From: Bacteroidales bacterium
GTDB lineage: Bacteria > Bacteroidota > Bacteroidia > Bacteroidales > UBA1715
Length of the DNA stretch: 64,000 bases
Reading direction: 5' to 3'
Assembly: GCA_016714605.1 (NCBI GenBank)
Contig: JADKDL010000002.1
Coordinates: 372,001-436,000 of the forward strand
A program made the translations under genes and the position numbers. The notes beneath the pieces were generated by a model, which was not told where the DNA came from, did no database searches, and saw only the letters and a program-made list of their open reading frames with translations. How positions within the stretch are numbered: position 1 is the first letter of the stretch; the number at the start of each line of letters is the position of its first letter. Of the stretch, positions 1 to 9,785 are shown piece after piece.

Positions 1-2
1 TG

Positions 3-1364
3 TTTTTTAATGAGTTTATGGCCACAATAACTGTAAGTTATGATTTTAAACTCAAATTTGTTTTTTCTTATTTGTCAGTGTTTTTTATCTCGTTTATATA
101 TGAATTTGTAAGGAAACAGACAAGAAAACGATTAGTGGATTCTTTGGAAAACATAAAAAAAATAAATGAGAAAAATAAAGCCAAAGCAGATTTTTTAGTT
201 CAATTATCACATCAAATAAGAACACCCTTAAGTAGTATTGTAGGTATTACTAATATTATTAAAGAAACCAATCTATCAAAAGAACAGCTAGATTTGATAG
301 AAGCCCTAATTACCTCAGCAAATAGCTTAGAACATGTTGTAAATTCTATAACAGAATATTCAGACAAAACTACAGAAGGCAACATAAAACAAGATTCGTT
401 GAATATTGATTTAGAAGCTCTGATTAGTGATTCAATTATACAAATTAAGAATGAATTTAAGAAAAATGAAATTTCAGCAACGGTATCTGTTTTTAGTAAT
501 GTTCCAAACAAGTTAATTGGTAATCCTGACCGTATAATGCTTTTGCTTGGTGTGTTCTATAATAATATAATTAAAAATGCAAAACGTAATACTATAGATA
601 TAATTGTAAATGCAAAGACTGTTTCTGACAAAGTAGATTCGCTTGAGTTGTTGTTTGAAGTCAGCTCAAGTTCACTCAAATTGTCGAGAGATATTCCAGA
701 AAATTTCGATAAGTCGTATGATTATTCAATAAAGCAAGATAAAGTTGAATTGAATGTTAAAAGGAAAAATATTAATAAAAGAGATGATTTTGAGGTGTTT
801 GACTTTGCCGAAGCAAAAAAAATTATTGAGGGATATGGTTGTAAATTAGGTTATCAGGTAAAAGATGGCACTGAAATAACCTTTTGGTTCACCATAAATC
901 TTTGGAAACCTGAAGCTAACCAAGTTAGATATGAGAAAATTAAAAATGATTCAGAATATATTCAACCTATTAGAATTAAGAAGAAATTAATAGACTCTTC
1001 AGTTTTAATTGTTGAAGATAATATAATGAATCAGAAGGTTATATCTCTTGCATTGAAAGATAAGGTTAAGGATATTTTTATTGCTAATAATGGTAAGGAA
1101 GCGATAAAAATATTTGCAAATTCTAAAGTTGATATTATTCTTATGGATTTGCAAATGCCTATTCTGGATGGATATAAAACAACTGCTAAAATCAAAGAAT
1201 TAGAAGTTGGCACAGACATAAACACCCCGATTATTGCACTCACAGCCAATGCTATGCAGGGTGAAGAGGAGAAGTGTTTGGCAATAGGTATGAATGATTA
1301 TTTGACAAAACCATTTCAAATTGAAAATCTTTTGGAAAAGATGGAGTTTCAATTAAGTAAATAA
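3..1364 (+). CDS. Hybrid histidine kinase-like protein, 5' end outside window
   Basis: Membrane-anchored signalling protein. The reading frame is open to the window edge, so the ATG at 18 is probably internal and the sensor part lies upstream. Counting from that ATG, there is one hydrophobic segment (about 11-30), a short helix, and a HisKA domain with the motif LSHQIRTPLSS in which H65 is the predicted phospho-His. The receiver domain at about 325-445 has the acidic pair (VEDN), the phospho-acceptor D377 (LMDLQMP) and the KPF lysine. The region between, where the ATPase should be, keeps only an N-box-like stretch (NNIIKNAK) and lacks DxGxG and GLGL glycine boxes. I infer a kinase-dead or phosphorelay-only protein. 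It converges on the next gene with 3 bases between them. Confidence 0.8.
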   Translation, partial: FFNEFMATITVSYDFKLKFVFSYLSVFFISFIYEFVRKQTRKRLVDSLENIKKINEKNKAKADFLVQLSHQIRTPLSSIVGITNIIKETNLSKEQLDLIEALITSANSLEHVVNSITEYSDKTTEGNIKQDSLNIDLEALISDSIIQIKNEFKKNEISATVSVFSNVPNKLIGNPDRIMLLLGVFYNNIIKNAKRNTIDIIVNAKTVSDKVDSLELLFEVSSSSLKLSRDIPENFDKSYDYSIKQDKVELNVKRKNINKRDDFEVFDFAEAKKIIEGYGCKLGYQVKDGTEITFWFTINLWKPEANQVRYEKIKNDSEYIQPIRIKKKLIDSSVLIVEDNIMNQKVISLALKDKVKDIFIANNGKEAIKIFANSKVDIILMDLQMPILDGYKTTAKIKELEVGTDINTPIIALTANAMQGEEEKCLAIGMNDYLTKPFQIENLLEKMEFQLSK

Positions 1365-1367
1365 TGA

Positions 1368-2213
1368 TTAGTTCGACTTTTTGTTTTTTACACTATCGTT
1401 AAGTAAGCTTGTTAATTGTTTTGAGGTTTTGTTTATATATCTCCTGTTTTTAAATTTCTGAACCCACCTAATTCCTTGTATATCATCAATTAAAAACACT
1501 TCATCTGCATTTAGTAAAACATTCTCGGTAATCTCAATGTTCGTTTTATAACATATTTTATTTAAGTTCAAAATATCAATTAATTTGGTTGCAAGGATAA
1601 GAAACTGCAAATCGGCTGTATTGTTCTGAAAATAAATAGTATCATTTACAACTACAGCAACTTGTCCGCCTGACGAACTGCAAATAGTAAGCTCGTTGCT
1701 ATAGTAAAAGCATTCGTCAAAACCTTGATTGTCACAGTTATGACGAGAGTGATGTTTGATAATATCAAATCTTGATTTTATGTTTCTTATTGGTAAATCG
1801 CTACAAATTCTTTCTTTGAAGGAAGTAATGCTTATTCCGTTTTCTTTAACAGCAAATTGATTACTATGCAAGGGGTGAATAAAGATTAAATAATCGCACA
1901 TTTTCTTTTCTTTATTATAGAAAAATTCAAGTTTTGCACAACCTCCTTTATATACTTTATTGACATTCAGTAGTCTGGTGATGAGCGTTTTTGCTTTTTC
2001 TATATCAAGTTTTGTGGGCAATGCAATTTTATAAAAATTATGTGTTGCCAATAGGTAATCAAAATGTTCATTTAAAAAAAGAGGTGTGGTGTCAATTAAT
2101 CTTATTTCTGTATAGAATGTAATGCTTTGAAAATTAGACAGATCAAACTGATTGGATAGTTCAGAAGTTTTAAAAATCTCCCCGTTGAAAATGCAAAAGT
2201 TTTTATCAGTCAT
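1368..2213 (-). CDS. Aminotransferase class IV (PLP-dependent) family protein
   Basis: Fold-type IV PLP enzyme of the branched-chain/D-amino acid transaminase and aminodeoxychorismate lyase group; 281 residues is the usual length. K146 in IKSRF sits where the PLP Schiff-base lysine occurs, followed by the typical stretch GFDECFYYSN. The usual E-G-S/T-x-S-N segment that holds the PLP pyridine nitrogen reads CSSSGGQ here, so the conserved Glu is missing and the exact reaction cannot be assigned. It is the last gene of a minus-strand group (rhomboid, gmhB, this gene), starting 33 bases after the end of gmhB. PabC is one possibility, but no folate gene lies beside it. Confidence 0.7.
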   Translation of the reverse strand: MTDKNFCIFNGEIFKTSELSNQFDLSNFQSITFYTEIRLIDTTPLFLNEHFDYLLATHNFYKIALPTKLDIEKAKTLITRLLNVNKVYKGGCAKLEFFYNKEKKMCDYLIFIHPLHSNQFAVKENGISITSFKERICSDLPIRNIKSRFDIIKHHSRHNCDNQGFDECFYYSNELTICSSSGGQVAVVVNDTIYFQNNTADLQFLILATKLIDILNLNKICYKTNIEITENVLLNADEVFLIDDIQGIRWVQKFKNRRYINKTSKQLTSLLNDSVKNKKSN

Positions 2214-2246
2214 TATCTGTACGTATTTATTTAAATGAAAAACCTG

Positions 2247-2745
2247 TTAGTGTTTGTTTGGGGTTATTATTTCATTACAAATAGATAGTATGCTTTCGTT
2301 TTTATTTATCTTAAATGCTTTTATACCGGTTTTTTCTGCGGCTTCAATATCTGTCCAACTGTCACCAATTAGGAATGATTGTGTAATGTCAATATTATGT
2401 TTGTGCTATAGCCTCAAGTAAAAGGCCGTTTTGCGGCTTCCTACAGTTGCAGATGCTCACCTCCGGGTGGTGTGGACAGAAATATATTCCTGAAATTACA
2501 ACTCCATACTTTTGTAGTTCAGATTTCATATAATTGTGGGTTTTTTCAACATCTTGAGTTGTGTAAACACCTTTGGCAATGCCGCTTTGATTGGTAATGA
2601 TTATTAATTTGAATAAATTTTCTTGCAGTAATTTTAAAGCAACAGCTATGTCTTTATTAAAAATAAACTGTTCAGGAGAATAAGTGTAGTATGCAGAGCC
2701 ATCGTTTATTACCCCGTCTCTGTCTAAAAAAACTGCCTTGTCCAT
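2247..2745 (-). CDS. gmhB: D-glycero-D-manno-heptose 1,7-bisphosphate 7-phosphatase-like HAD phosphatase (frameshifted)
   Basis: HAD-superfamily phosphatase of the GmhB/histidinol-phosphatase group, which removes the 7-phosphate in ADP-heptose synthesis for LPS core. Visible motifs: D8-R-D10-G nucleophile loop, TNQSGI (motif II), the zinc loop C90-x-H92 ... C99-x-C101, and RKP after it. The frame stops after residue 116 (EAIAQT), but the family's last motif, IGDSWTDIEAAEKTGI, continues in another frame down to a stop at 2247-2249. The shift lies at a run of A residues near 2395. Repaired length is about 166 residues, normal for the family. It sits between rhomboid and aminotransferase genes on the same strand. 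Confidence 0.8.
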
Positions 2746-2767
2746 TATCGAAATATTAATTTAAGAA

Positions 2768-3370
2768 TTAGAATTTGAGCTGAGAAAGGAAAATCATAAA
2801 CAATTCAGGTTTAATGAGAATAGGGTAGACAAAGCCAAAAACTGCTCCCCAAAAATGGGCATCATGGCCAATATTATCAACATTTTTCTTAGCCATATAA
2901 TAAGAAACTGCTAAATAAATAATACCGAATAGAATAGCAGGCATAGGTATGAAAAACACAGAAATAAATTCTAATGGATGTAATAAAACAAAAGCATAAA
3001 TTACCGCAGAAACTGCTCCTGATGCACCTACAGCATTGTAATGAATGTTATCTTTGTGCTTGAGCAATGCTGGAAGTGAAGAAACAAAACCGGCACCAAA
3101 GTAAAGAATAAGGAAATGATAACTGCCAGACAATCCGAAAATAGAAGACAAATCTCGTTCCTATTACTTGGCCAAAAAGAAAAATGCAAACATATTAAAA
3201 AAAAGATGTCCCCAGTCTGCATGTATGAGCACACCGGTTATTAATCTTTTATATTCTTTTCTGTGAGCAATTTGGTAGGCGTTAAACTGCATTTGAAAGA
3301 ATAATTTTCTGTTACTAAATGCTATGTATGAAATAATTGCCGTTGCTATTAAAATAATGATTGTAATCAT
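2768..3370 (-). CDS. Rhomboid family intramembrane serine protease (frameshifted)
   Basis: Polytopic inner-membrane serine protease of the GlpG/rhomboid family. The first piece (3164-3370) has TM1 and the family signature HADWGHLFFNM. The second piece (2768-3151) carries the catalytic GASGA serine motif and the catalytic His segment GHDAHFWGAVFGF. A frameshift near 3150-3165 separates them and introduces two adjacent stops. Combined length, about 200 residues, suits the six-TM core form. It is the first gene of the minus-strand group that continues into gmhB. The substrate cannot be told from sequence. Confidence 0.82.
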
Positions 3371-3383
3371 GAAATTTTATTTT

Positions 3384-3391
3384 TAATTTTG
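3384..3391 (+). promoter_or_regulatory. Candidate Bacteroidota -7 promoter box
   Basis: TAATTTTG fits the TAnnTTTG consensus and lies 36 bases before the small membrane protein gene at 3427. No clear -33 element was identified. Confidence 0.4.
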
Positions 3392-3426
3392 AGACTAAAT
3401 TAGAACAAATTAAATAACGTCTGCAA

Positions 3427-3654
3427 ATGATTAAGCTTTTTTTAGTCGTATTAGTATTTATAAGCCTAGCTTTTTTAGGATTAGGATTCAATATTTTTTT
3501 TAGAAAAAAAAAGTTTCCTGAACACGAAGTAGGGCATAACAAGAATATGAAAGCATTGGGTATACAATGTACTAGGTGCGAAGAAATGAAAAAATTCAAT
3601 CAAAAGAAGAGATTTCAGCACGCCAAATTAGATATTTCTAAAATAAATTTATAA
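3427..3654 (+). CDS. Small single-pass membrane protein, unknown function
   Basis: A 75-residue protein with one N-terminal transmembrane helix (about residues 3-24), then a short basic cytoplasmic tail with two Cys in CTRCEE. The overall form (TM, FFRKKKFPE, GHNKNM, a Cys-containing tail) resembles short conserved membrane proteins I recall from Bacteroidota, but I assign no function. It is transcribed divergently from the rhomboid gene and upstream of the PhoH gene. Confidence 0.55.
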   Translation: MIKLFLVVLVFISLAFLGLGFNIFFRKKKFPEHEVGHNKNMKALGIQCTRCEEMKKFNQKKRFQHAKLDISKINL

Positions 3655-3755
3655 ATTACATACTAATATCCGTTAGATATTATAACGATTTCTTATTTTA
3701 ACCGTTATAATGCGCAGATTCTAGTAGATAATCTATATACTTAAAAAAGAAGATC

Positions 3756-5094
3756 ATGGCTAAGAAAAGTTCTAATTCCAAAATTTTTGTACTTGATACA
3801 AACGTATTACTACACGACTTCAGAGCTATATATAAGTTCGAAGAGAATGATATAGTTATTCCTATAACCGTACTAGAAGAGTTAGACAAGTTTAAAAAAG
3901 GACAAGACGAGATTAATTTTCATGCTAGGGAATTTACACGAGAACTCGATAAGCTTGCTGGCGACTCTCTTTTTACCGACGGCATACCACTAGGTGAAAA
4001 TTTAGGAAAACTATTCGTGGAAACCCATGGAACACTCACTGAAAAAGTAAGGATGGCATTCAGTGAACAAATTCCTGATCATAGAATTTTGTCAATTGCC
4101 GATTATACCATAGAAAAGAATAAAAATAAGGTCGTAATACTTGTCACCAAAGATATAAATCTGAGAATGAAGGCGAAGTCACTCGGAATTCCTTCGCAAG
4201 ATTATGAAAATGACAAGATAAGAGATATTCATACAATAGAAAGAGGTATTATTGTTTATGAAGATATTAATCCGGAATTAATTGCAAAACTTTATAAATC
4301 GAAAGAAGGGTTGTCTTACGAAATGTTTGAAATTCCTAAAAAAGCCACAGCCTCACGAATATTTTATACTAAGAAGTAATAAATCTAGTGTAATAGCCTA
4401 TTTTAACCCAAATGATTCAACGATAAACCGAGTAGATAAAAGGAATGTTTTTGGAATAGAGTTTAGAAACGCCGAACAAACTTTCGCTTTGCATGCTCTT
4501 ACCAATCCTGATATTCAGCTGGTTGCTATAACGGGTAAAGCAGGTACCGGTAAAACATTATTGGCACTAGCTGCTGCATTAGAGCAGCATAACAGATATT
4601 CACAGATATTATTAGCTAGACCTATTGTTGCCTTGGCAAATAAAGATATGGGCTTTTTGCCCGGATCGGAACAAGACAAGATTAAACCATATATGCAACC
4701 ACTATTTGATAATCTAAACTGCATAAAACAGTCACATAAATATGACAGTAAAGAAAATGAGATTATTGAAGATATGAAAGAAGATGGTCGCCTAGAAATT
4801 TCTCCATTGGCATATATTAGAGGTAGAACTTTAGCAAATGTATATTTCATTGTTGATGAAGCACAAAACCTTACCCCGCATGAGGTGAAAACTATTATTA
4901 CAAGAGCAGGAGAAGGTACAAAAATTATTTTCACCGGAGATATTCAACAAATAGATTCTCCTTATCTTGATTCAATGTCAAACGGATTGTCGCATCTTAC
5001 TTCAAAAATGAAAGGGCAGGAAATATTCTCCCATATAAATTTATTAAAAGGAGAAAGAAGTAAATTGGCCGAACTTGCAAGTAATTTGCTATAG
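3756..5094 (+). CDS. PhoH family ATPase with N-terminal PIN domain (frameshifted)
   Basis: PIN-PhoH (YlaK/PhoH2-like) protein: an RNase-type PIN domain fused to an SF1-helicase-like ATPase. The PIN part has the acidic motif D14-T-N and the hydrophobic/acidic stretch PITVLEELDKF. The ATPase part has Walker A GKAGTGKT and Walker B VYFIVDEAQ, plus a sensor-like FTGDIQQID. The frame closes at 4379 within a region (about 4330-4370) where the other frame takes over without loss of homology, so one base is probably wrong there. The family is thought to act on RNA; the substrate is unknown. A strong terminator follows at 5136. Confidence 0.85.
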
Positions 5095-5135
5095 TTTTTT
5101 TACTGTTTTTACTGTAATTTTTAATATGTTTTTTC

Positions 5136-5171
5136 GACAATGTACTGCCAGTCGGTACATTGTCTTTTTTT
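5136..5171 (+). terminator. Rho-independent terminator after the PhoH gene
   Basis: Perfect 10-bp stem GACAATGTAC/GTACATTGTC (5136-5145 with 5155-5164), 9-base loop and a seven-T tail. It overlaps the TTG at 5160, which argues against that codon as the start of mtaB. Confidence 0.85.
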
Positions 5172-5186
5172 ATATATCATATCAGA

Positions 5187-6491
5187 ATGGAATTTCAGAA
5201 AACTGTTGCATTTAATACATTAGGTTGTAAGTTAAACTTTTCAGAAACAGAGACTATTGCTCAACTATTTGACCAACACGGATATAAGAGAGAGAGTTTC
5301 AAGAAGTTGGCCGATGTCTATGTTATAAATACCTGTAGTGTAACAGAAACTGCAAACAGCAAAAGTAGGTATGCAATAAGATCTGCATTAAAAATCAACC
5401 CGGAGGCCAGGATTGTGGTGGTTGGTTGTTACGCACAGCTAAAGCCTGATGAGATTGCCAATATAGAAGGTGTTGATTTGGTTTTAGGAACAAACGAAAA
5501 GTTCAAGATTATAGAGCGATTGACTGAATTAGAGCAAACAGGCATAGCAAAAAGAATTTATTCATGTGAAATTGAAGAGGTTGAACAATATAATCCGTCT
5601 TATTCATTAGGCAGTAGAACACGTTCGTTTTTGAAGGTACAAGATGGCTGCGATTACAAATGCAGTTATTGTACAATACCTATGGCTCGTGGTAAAAGCA
5701 GGAATCCGCAAATTTCACAATTAGTTGAGCAGGCACACATCATTGCTCAAAATGGTATAAAAGAAATTGTGCTTACGGGTATAAATATTGGAGATTTTGG
5801 AAAATCTACCGGCGATAATTTCCTGAGACTTATTGAAGCATTTGAGCAGGTAGAAGGTATTAAACGATATAGAATCTCTTCAATAGAACCAAATTTAATA
5901 ACTACCGAAATAATTGAACATATTGCTCAAAGTAGAAAATTTATGCCTCATTTTCATATTCCTTTGCAGGCAGGGAGCAATTCTGTGCTGAAATATATGA
6001 GAAGAAGATATGATACAAAATTGTTTGCAAATAAAATTTATGAAATTTCTCAGAAAATACCTAATGCTGGTATCGGTATAGATGTAATTGTAGGTACACC
6101 CGGAGAAACAAATGATTTATTTGAGGAAACGGTTTTATTCATAGAATCTTTGCCTGTTTCTTATCTGCATGTATTTACCTATTCCCCAAGAGACAATACA
6201 GATGCACTACTGATTGAGCCAAAGGTAAACGAAAAAATTAAAAAGGAAAGAAGCAATCGGTTACATAAATTGTCAGAGAATAAACAGTCTGTTTTTGCTA
6301 AAAATCAAGTAGGGAAAGTAATGAATGTTTTATTAGAAAGTAAAACTGATACCGTTTTGATGAGTGGATTTACTGAGAACTATCTCAAGGTTTCTTTACC
6401 ATATAATCAAAAGGAAATTAATACAATAAGACTTGTGAAAATTTTGTCAGTTAATGATGAAGGCGAAGCCATTGGAGGTTATATTAGTTAA
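5187..6491 (+). CDS. mtaB: tRNA (N6-threonylcarbamoyladenosine(37)-C2)-methylthiotransferase MtaB
   Basis: Radical SAM methylthiotransferase that converts t6A37 to ms2t6A37 in tRNAs. From the ATG at 5187 the protein is 434 residues. The UPF0004 domain holds three cluster ligands C14, C50 and C81. The radical SAM motif is C155-x3-C159-x2-C162 (CDYKCSYC). A C-terminal TRAM-like part ends the protein. FNTLGCKLN at the N-terminus is typical of MtaB rather than MiaB or RimO. I prefer ATG 5187 because an upstream TTG at 5160 lies inside the preceding terminator. It works on the product made by TsaD, whose gene is at 38-39 kb. Confidence 0.9.
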   Translation: MEFQKTVAFNTLGCKLNFSETETIAQLFDQHGYKRESFKKLADVYVINTCSVTETANSKSRYAIRSALKINPEARIVVVGCYAQLKPDEIANIEGVDLVLGTNEKFKIIERLTELEQTGIAKRIYSCEIEEVEQYNPSYSLGSRTRSFLKVQDGCDYKCSYCTIPMARGKSRNPQISQLVEQAHIIAQNGIKEIVLTGINIGDFGKSTGDNFLRLIEAFEQVEGIKRYRISSIEPNLITTEIIEHIAQSRKFMPHFHIPLQAGSNSVLKYMRRRYDTKLFANKIYEISQKIPNAGIGIDVIVGTPGETNDLFEETVLFIESLPVSYLHVFTYSPRDNTDALLIEPKVNEKIKKERSNRLHKLSENKQSVFAKNQVGKVMNVLLESKTDTVLMSGFTENYLKVSLPYNQKEINTIRLVKILSVNDEGEAIGGYIS

Positions 6492-6605
6492 TTCTATGAT
6501 TAAATATTTATTTAAGTTATTTTGTTTTGTAAGATTAATGAAAGTTTTTCGACTAATATTTTTATAATTTTGTATTTATTAATGTGTTTGTAATTATCAT
6601 AGTGC

Positions 6606-6613
6606 TATATTTG
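6606..6613 (+). promoter_or_regulatory. Candidate -7 promoter box of the metal-handling locus
   Basis: TATATTTG, a perfect TAnnTTTG match, with a TTTG about 15 bases upstream that could serve as -33. It ends only 5 bases before the ATG at 6619, so the transcript would be leaderless or translation begins at the in-frame ATG 6643. Confidence 0.5.
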
Positions 6614-6618
6614 TAATA

Positions 6619-7089
6619 ATGATAAAAATAGGTAAGATAATAATGAGTTTCTTGTTGGTTTTGGTGCTTATGCTCACCACTACTGGTTTTACCTATTTTT
6701 ACAACTATTGTTCTTGTAAAGATAGTTTTAATGTCTCTTTGTTTTCAAAGAACGAATGTTGCCAAAGTGAGTCGCAACATTGTAGTGAAGAGGCTAGTAG
6801 TGAATGCAAAATTGACTATAAAACTGATGCTTGTGAAACGCATAAAGTTTCTTGTTGTGGCTCTGAAGAGCATATCGTTTTATTACAAACAGATATTTTG
6901 CCTGTTAATAAACAAGATTTAAAGATAAATGCATTGTTTGTAGGCTATTTTTTCTTTGTTTATAATACATTGGAGCAATCAACTTCAATAAATCCCCTTT
7001 TTGCAGATAGCCATTTTAATATACCTCATGCTTGGGGTAGGAAATTGGTGTATCTACTAAATTCCCCAAAAATACCTTCATTATCTTAA
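6619..7089 (+). CDS. Cys-rich secreted/membrane protein of metal-handling locus (HYC_CC_PP-like)
   Basis: A 156-residue protein with an N-terminal signal/anchor (about 9-25) followed by YNYCSCKDSF, a CC pair, clustered Cys/His (about residues 31-80) and a second CC. Later half is hydrophobic without Cys. The pattern (aromatic-Cys near the start, CC pairs) resembles the small HYC_CC_PP proteins found beside TonB receptors in Bacteroidota; I assign that by resemblance only. The gene precedes a His-rich TonB receptor and a heavy-metal domain protein on the same strand, so a periplasmic metal-binding role is likely. The start could be the in-frame ATG at 6643. Confidence 0.6.
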   Translation: MIKIGKIIMSFLLVLVLMLTTTGFTYFYNYCSCKDSFNVSLFSKNECCQSESQHCSEEASSECKIDYKTDACETHKVSCCGSEEHIVLLQTDILPVNKQDLKINALFVGYFFFVYNTLEQSTSINPLFADSHFNIPHAWGRKLVYLLNSPKIPSLS

Positions 7090-7373
7090 ATTAATCAAAG
7101 CTTCAAATCCTGTGAAAATGAATGTAAGTTTCTTGTTTAGTGCTTTTTGCAGTAAATAAGAAAGCATTAATTTATTGCATTCATATTTTAGAATCGTTTC
7201 ATTAATAGAATGTATATTTTGCTTTTTACTAATTTAAGCATTTATGTTTTTAGATAGCAATGATTCACAGGGTTAGATTGATTTCTATGAATTCTGATTT
7301 TTTCTTTTCGTAGAAATTGAACTTAGATAGTTAAGAAATTTCAATCTGTTAAGAATTTTAAAATTTAAAAATA

Positions 7374-9714
7374 ATGAAGTTATATATTTATATAGTCTTA
7401 ATATCTTTATTTACATACCCTTTAAAGCATTTTGGGCAGTCAGTTCACGGCATGGTATATGAATTAGATAAAGACAACAAAACAGTGCCATTGCCTGGTG
7501 CAAATGTATATTGGGCTGGTACATCGGTAGGAACAACTTCCGACAATCAAGGGCATTTCTCAATAGCTAGAGTAAAGTCGTCTACAAAACTTGTATTTAG
7601 TTTCGTATCTTATGTAAATGATACATTAGATTTGCAGCACGCTGATGAGAAAGAAAGTGAACAAGCTGGAGAGCTTCATGTTCATGGTGAGGAATGTAAT
7701 CATGGCGAAATTGAAAAACATGATGAACATGAAGAGCATGAAGGACATGATAAACATGAAGTTAATGAAGTGCAATCTCATAGTATGGAGCATATCCAAG
7801 TTATACTCAGAAATGAAAAGCAACTAGAAGAGGTTAGAATATCCGGGCGTTCGGGAGCTTTCCATTCTAGTTTGGAAGTTGCTCATGTACAGAATTTAAC
7901 TGGTGTTGAATTGCATAAAGCTGCTTGTTGTAATCTGAGCGAAAGTTTTGAAACAAACGCATCTGTTGATGTTGCTTATTCTGATGCAATAACTGGAGCT
8001 AAGCAGATAGAGCTGCTTGGTTTGAATGGTAAATATATACAGATACTTACCGAAAAAACTCCTATGGTAAGAGGTTTGGCAACTGGCTACGGGCTTGAAT
8101 ATGTGCCTGGTACGTGGATGGAATCAATTTCTATTTCGAAAGGCACTTCGAGTGTTGTTGATGGTTTTGAGGCAATTACTGGACAGATAAGTGTTGATTA
8201 TAAAAAACCAGAAAAAGGTGAAAAGTTTTTCTTCAATGCAGTTGGTAATTCTATGGGGAAAATAGAAGGAAATCTTAACGGTAGAATGTTTTTAGATTCA
8301 GCAAAAAAACTATCTACCATGCTTTTAGCTCATGGAGAAATTGGTTTGATGAAGGGTGATTATAATACCGATGGTTTTTCAGATCATCCGGTTGTGAAAC
8401 AAGTTAATATTGTAAACAGGTGGAAATATGAACCCAATGATAATCTTTGCCTTGAAATGAGTTTGCGTGGTCTTGGTGAGAGACGTGAAGGCGGACAAAC
8501 TATGTTTGATGGTTCTATAGATGGATTGGCAGATAATTATGGAGTGCTTGTTTTTTCAAATAGGTATGAATTAATTGCTAAAGCCGGATATATTTTCGAT
8601 AGACCTGCTACCAGTTTAGGTTTTATAAATTCTTATGTATATCATAATCAGGATAATTATATAGGCAGAAATGAGTTTTTTGCTCAGCAAAACAGTTATT
8701 ATGGCAACTTGATTTTTGAGTCATATATTGGAAATACAAATCATAGCTATAGTACCGGATTGAGTTATATTTCTGATATTTATGACCAGACTTTTAATGC
8801 TTTAGATTTTAGTAAGAGAGAAATTATACCGGGTGCGTTTTTACAGTACACCTATAAAATTGCTGAGAAAGCTACTTTTTTACTTGGAATAAGAGCAGAC
8901 CATCATAACACTTTCGGTTGGTTTTACACACCACGTTTCAATTTTAAATATGTATTTCCGGGAAAATATATTGTAAGAGTTTCTGCCGGGAAAGGGTATC
9001 GTTCACCAAATGTACTGGCAGAGAATGCATATTTGCTTACGAGTTCTAGGAATCTTGTGTTTACTGAGAATATTTTGCAAGAAGAAGCATGGAATTACGG
9101 GCTTACTTTTTTCTAAAACGTTCAAAATTAAGAAACAAGAACTAGCTGTTTTTGCAGAAGTTTTCAGAACCGATTTTCTAAATCAAATGATAGTAGATCA
9201 GGATGCTAGTCGCGATAATATTTATGTTTACAATCTTTCAGGAAAATCTTATTCTAATATTGCACAGATAGAATTGAAATATACACCAATTAAAACTTGG
9301 GAGTTTATGGCTGCTTATCGGTTGAGCGATGTGAAATCAACTACAAATGGTTCTTTAAAAGCAGAACCATTGAAAAACAGTTACAAGGCTATATTAAATA
9401 CATCATATAGCACACCTAAGCAAACATGGCAATTTGATTTTACAGCTCAGTTTAATGGTGGAGGTAGAATGCCTGAATATTCATCTCATAGTTATAGCAG
9501 TTTTAGTTCTTATACAATTATTAATGCTCAAATCACCAAGAAATTCAAGGTGGTAGAATTGTATTTAGGGGGCGAGAATTTGACAAATTTCACTCAGAAA
9601 GATCCGGTAATATCAGCAGACAATCCTTATAGTAGTGATTTTGATGCTTCTACAATATGGGGACCAATCATTGGTAGAAAGTTATATTTAGGATTTAGGT
9701 TGAAAATAGAATAG
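7374..9714 (+). CDS. TonB-dependent receptor with His-rich insert, probably metal uptake (frameshifted)
   Basis: Outer-membrane beta-barrel receptor. Signal peptide (1-22), carboxypeptidase-regulatory-like domain (about 24-85), then an acidic His-rich insert (about 98-140, ten His), a plug domain (LHKAACCNLSESF onward) and the barrel. The frame stops at 9116, but the barrel continues to 9714 in another frame; removing one T from the run at 9108-9113 gives GLTFSKTFK and restores it. Repaired length is about 780 residues with an aromatic/hydrophobic C-terminal strand. The His-rich insert and flanking Cys-rich genes suggest a copper/zinc-type cation rather than a siderophore or glycan. There is no SusD partner. 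Confidence 0.85.
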
Positions 9715-9785
9715 TACTTAAATTTATGAATGAAATAATAATAAAATATCAAAACTTTAGTTTGTTAAATTTAAATCAATCAAAT

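Noticed and set aside
3673..3715. ATTATAACG/CGTTATAAT inverted repeat as a terminator
   Set aside because: 9-bp stem with a 15-base loop and no T tail; it could be an operator for the PhoH gene but there is nothing to support this.
5160..5186. TTG at 5160 as the start of mtaB
   Set aside because: It falls within the stem of a strong terminator, and ATG 5187 gives the family-typical N-terminus.
7374..9714. SusC-type glycan receptor
   Set aside because: No SusD gene follows, and the His-rich insert and Cys-rich neighbours point to metals.
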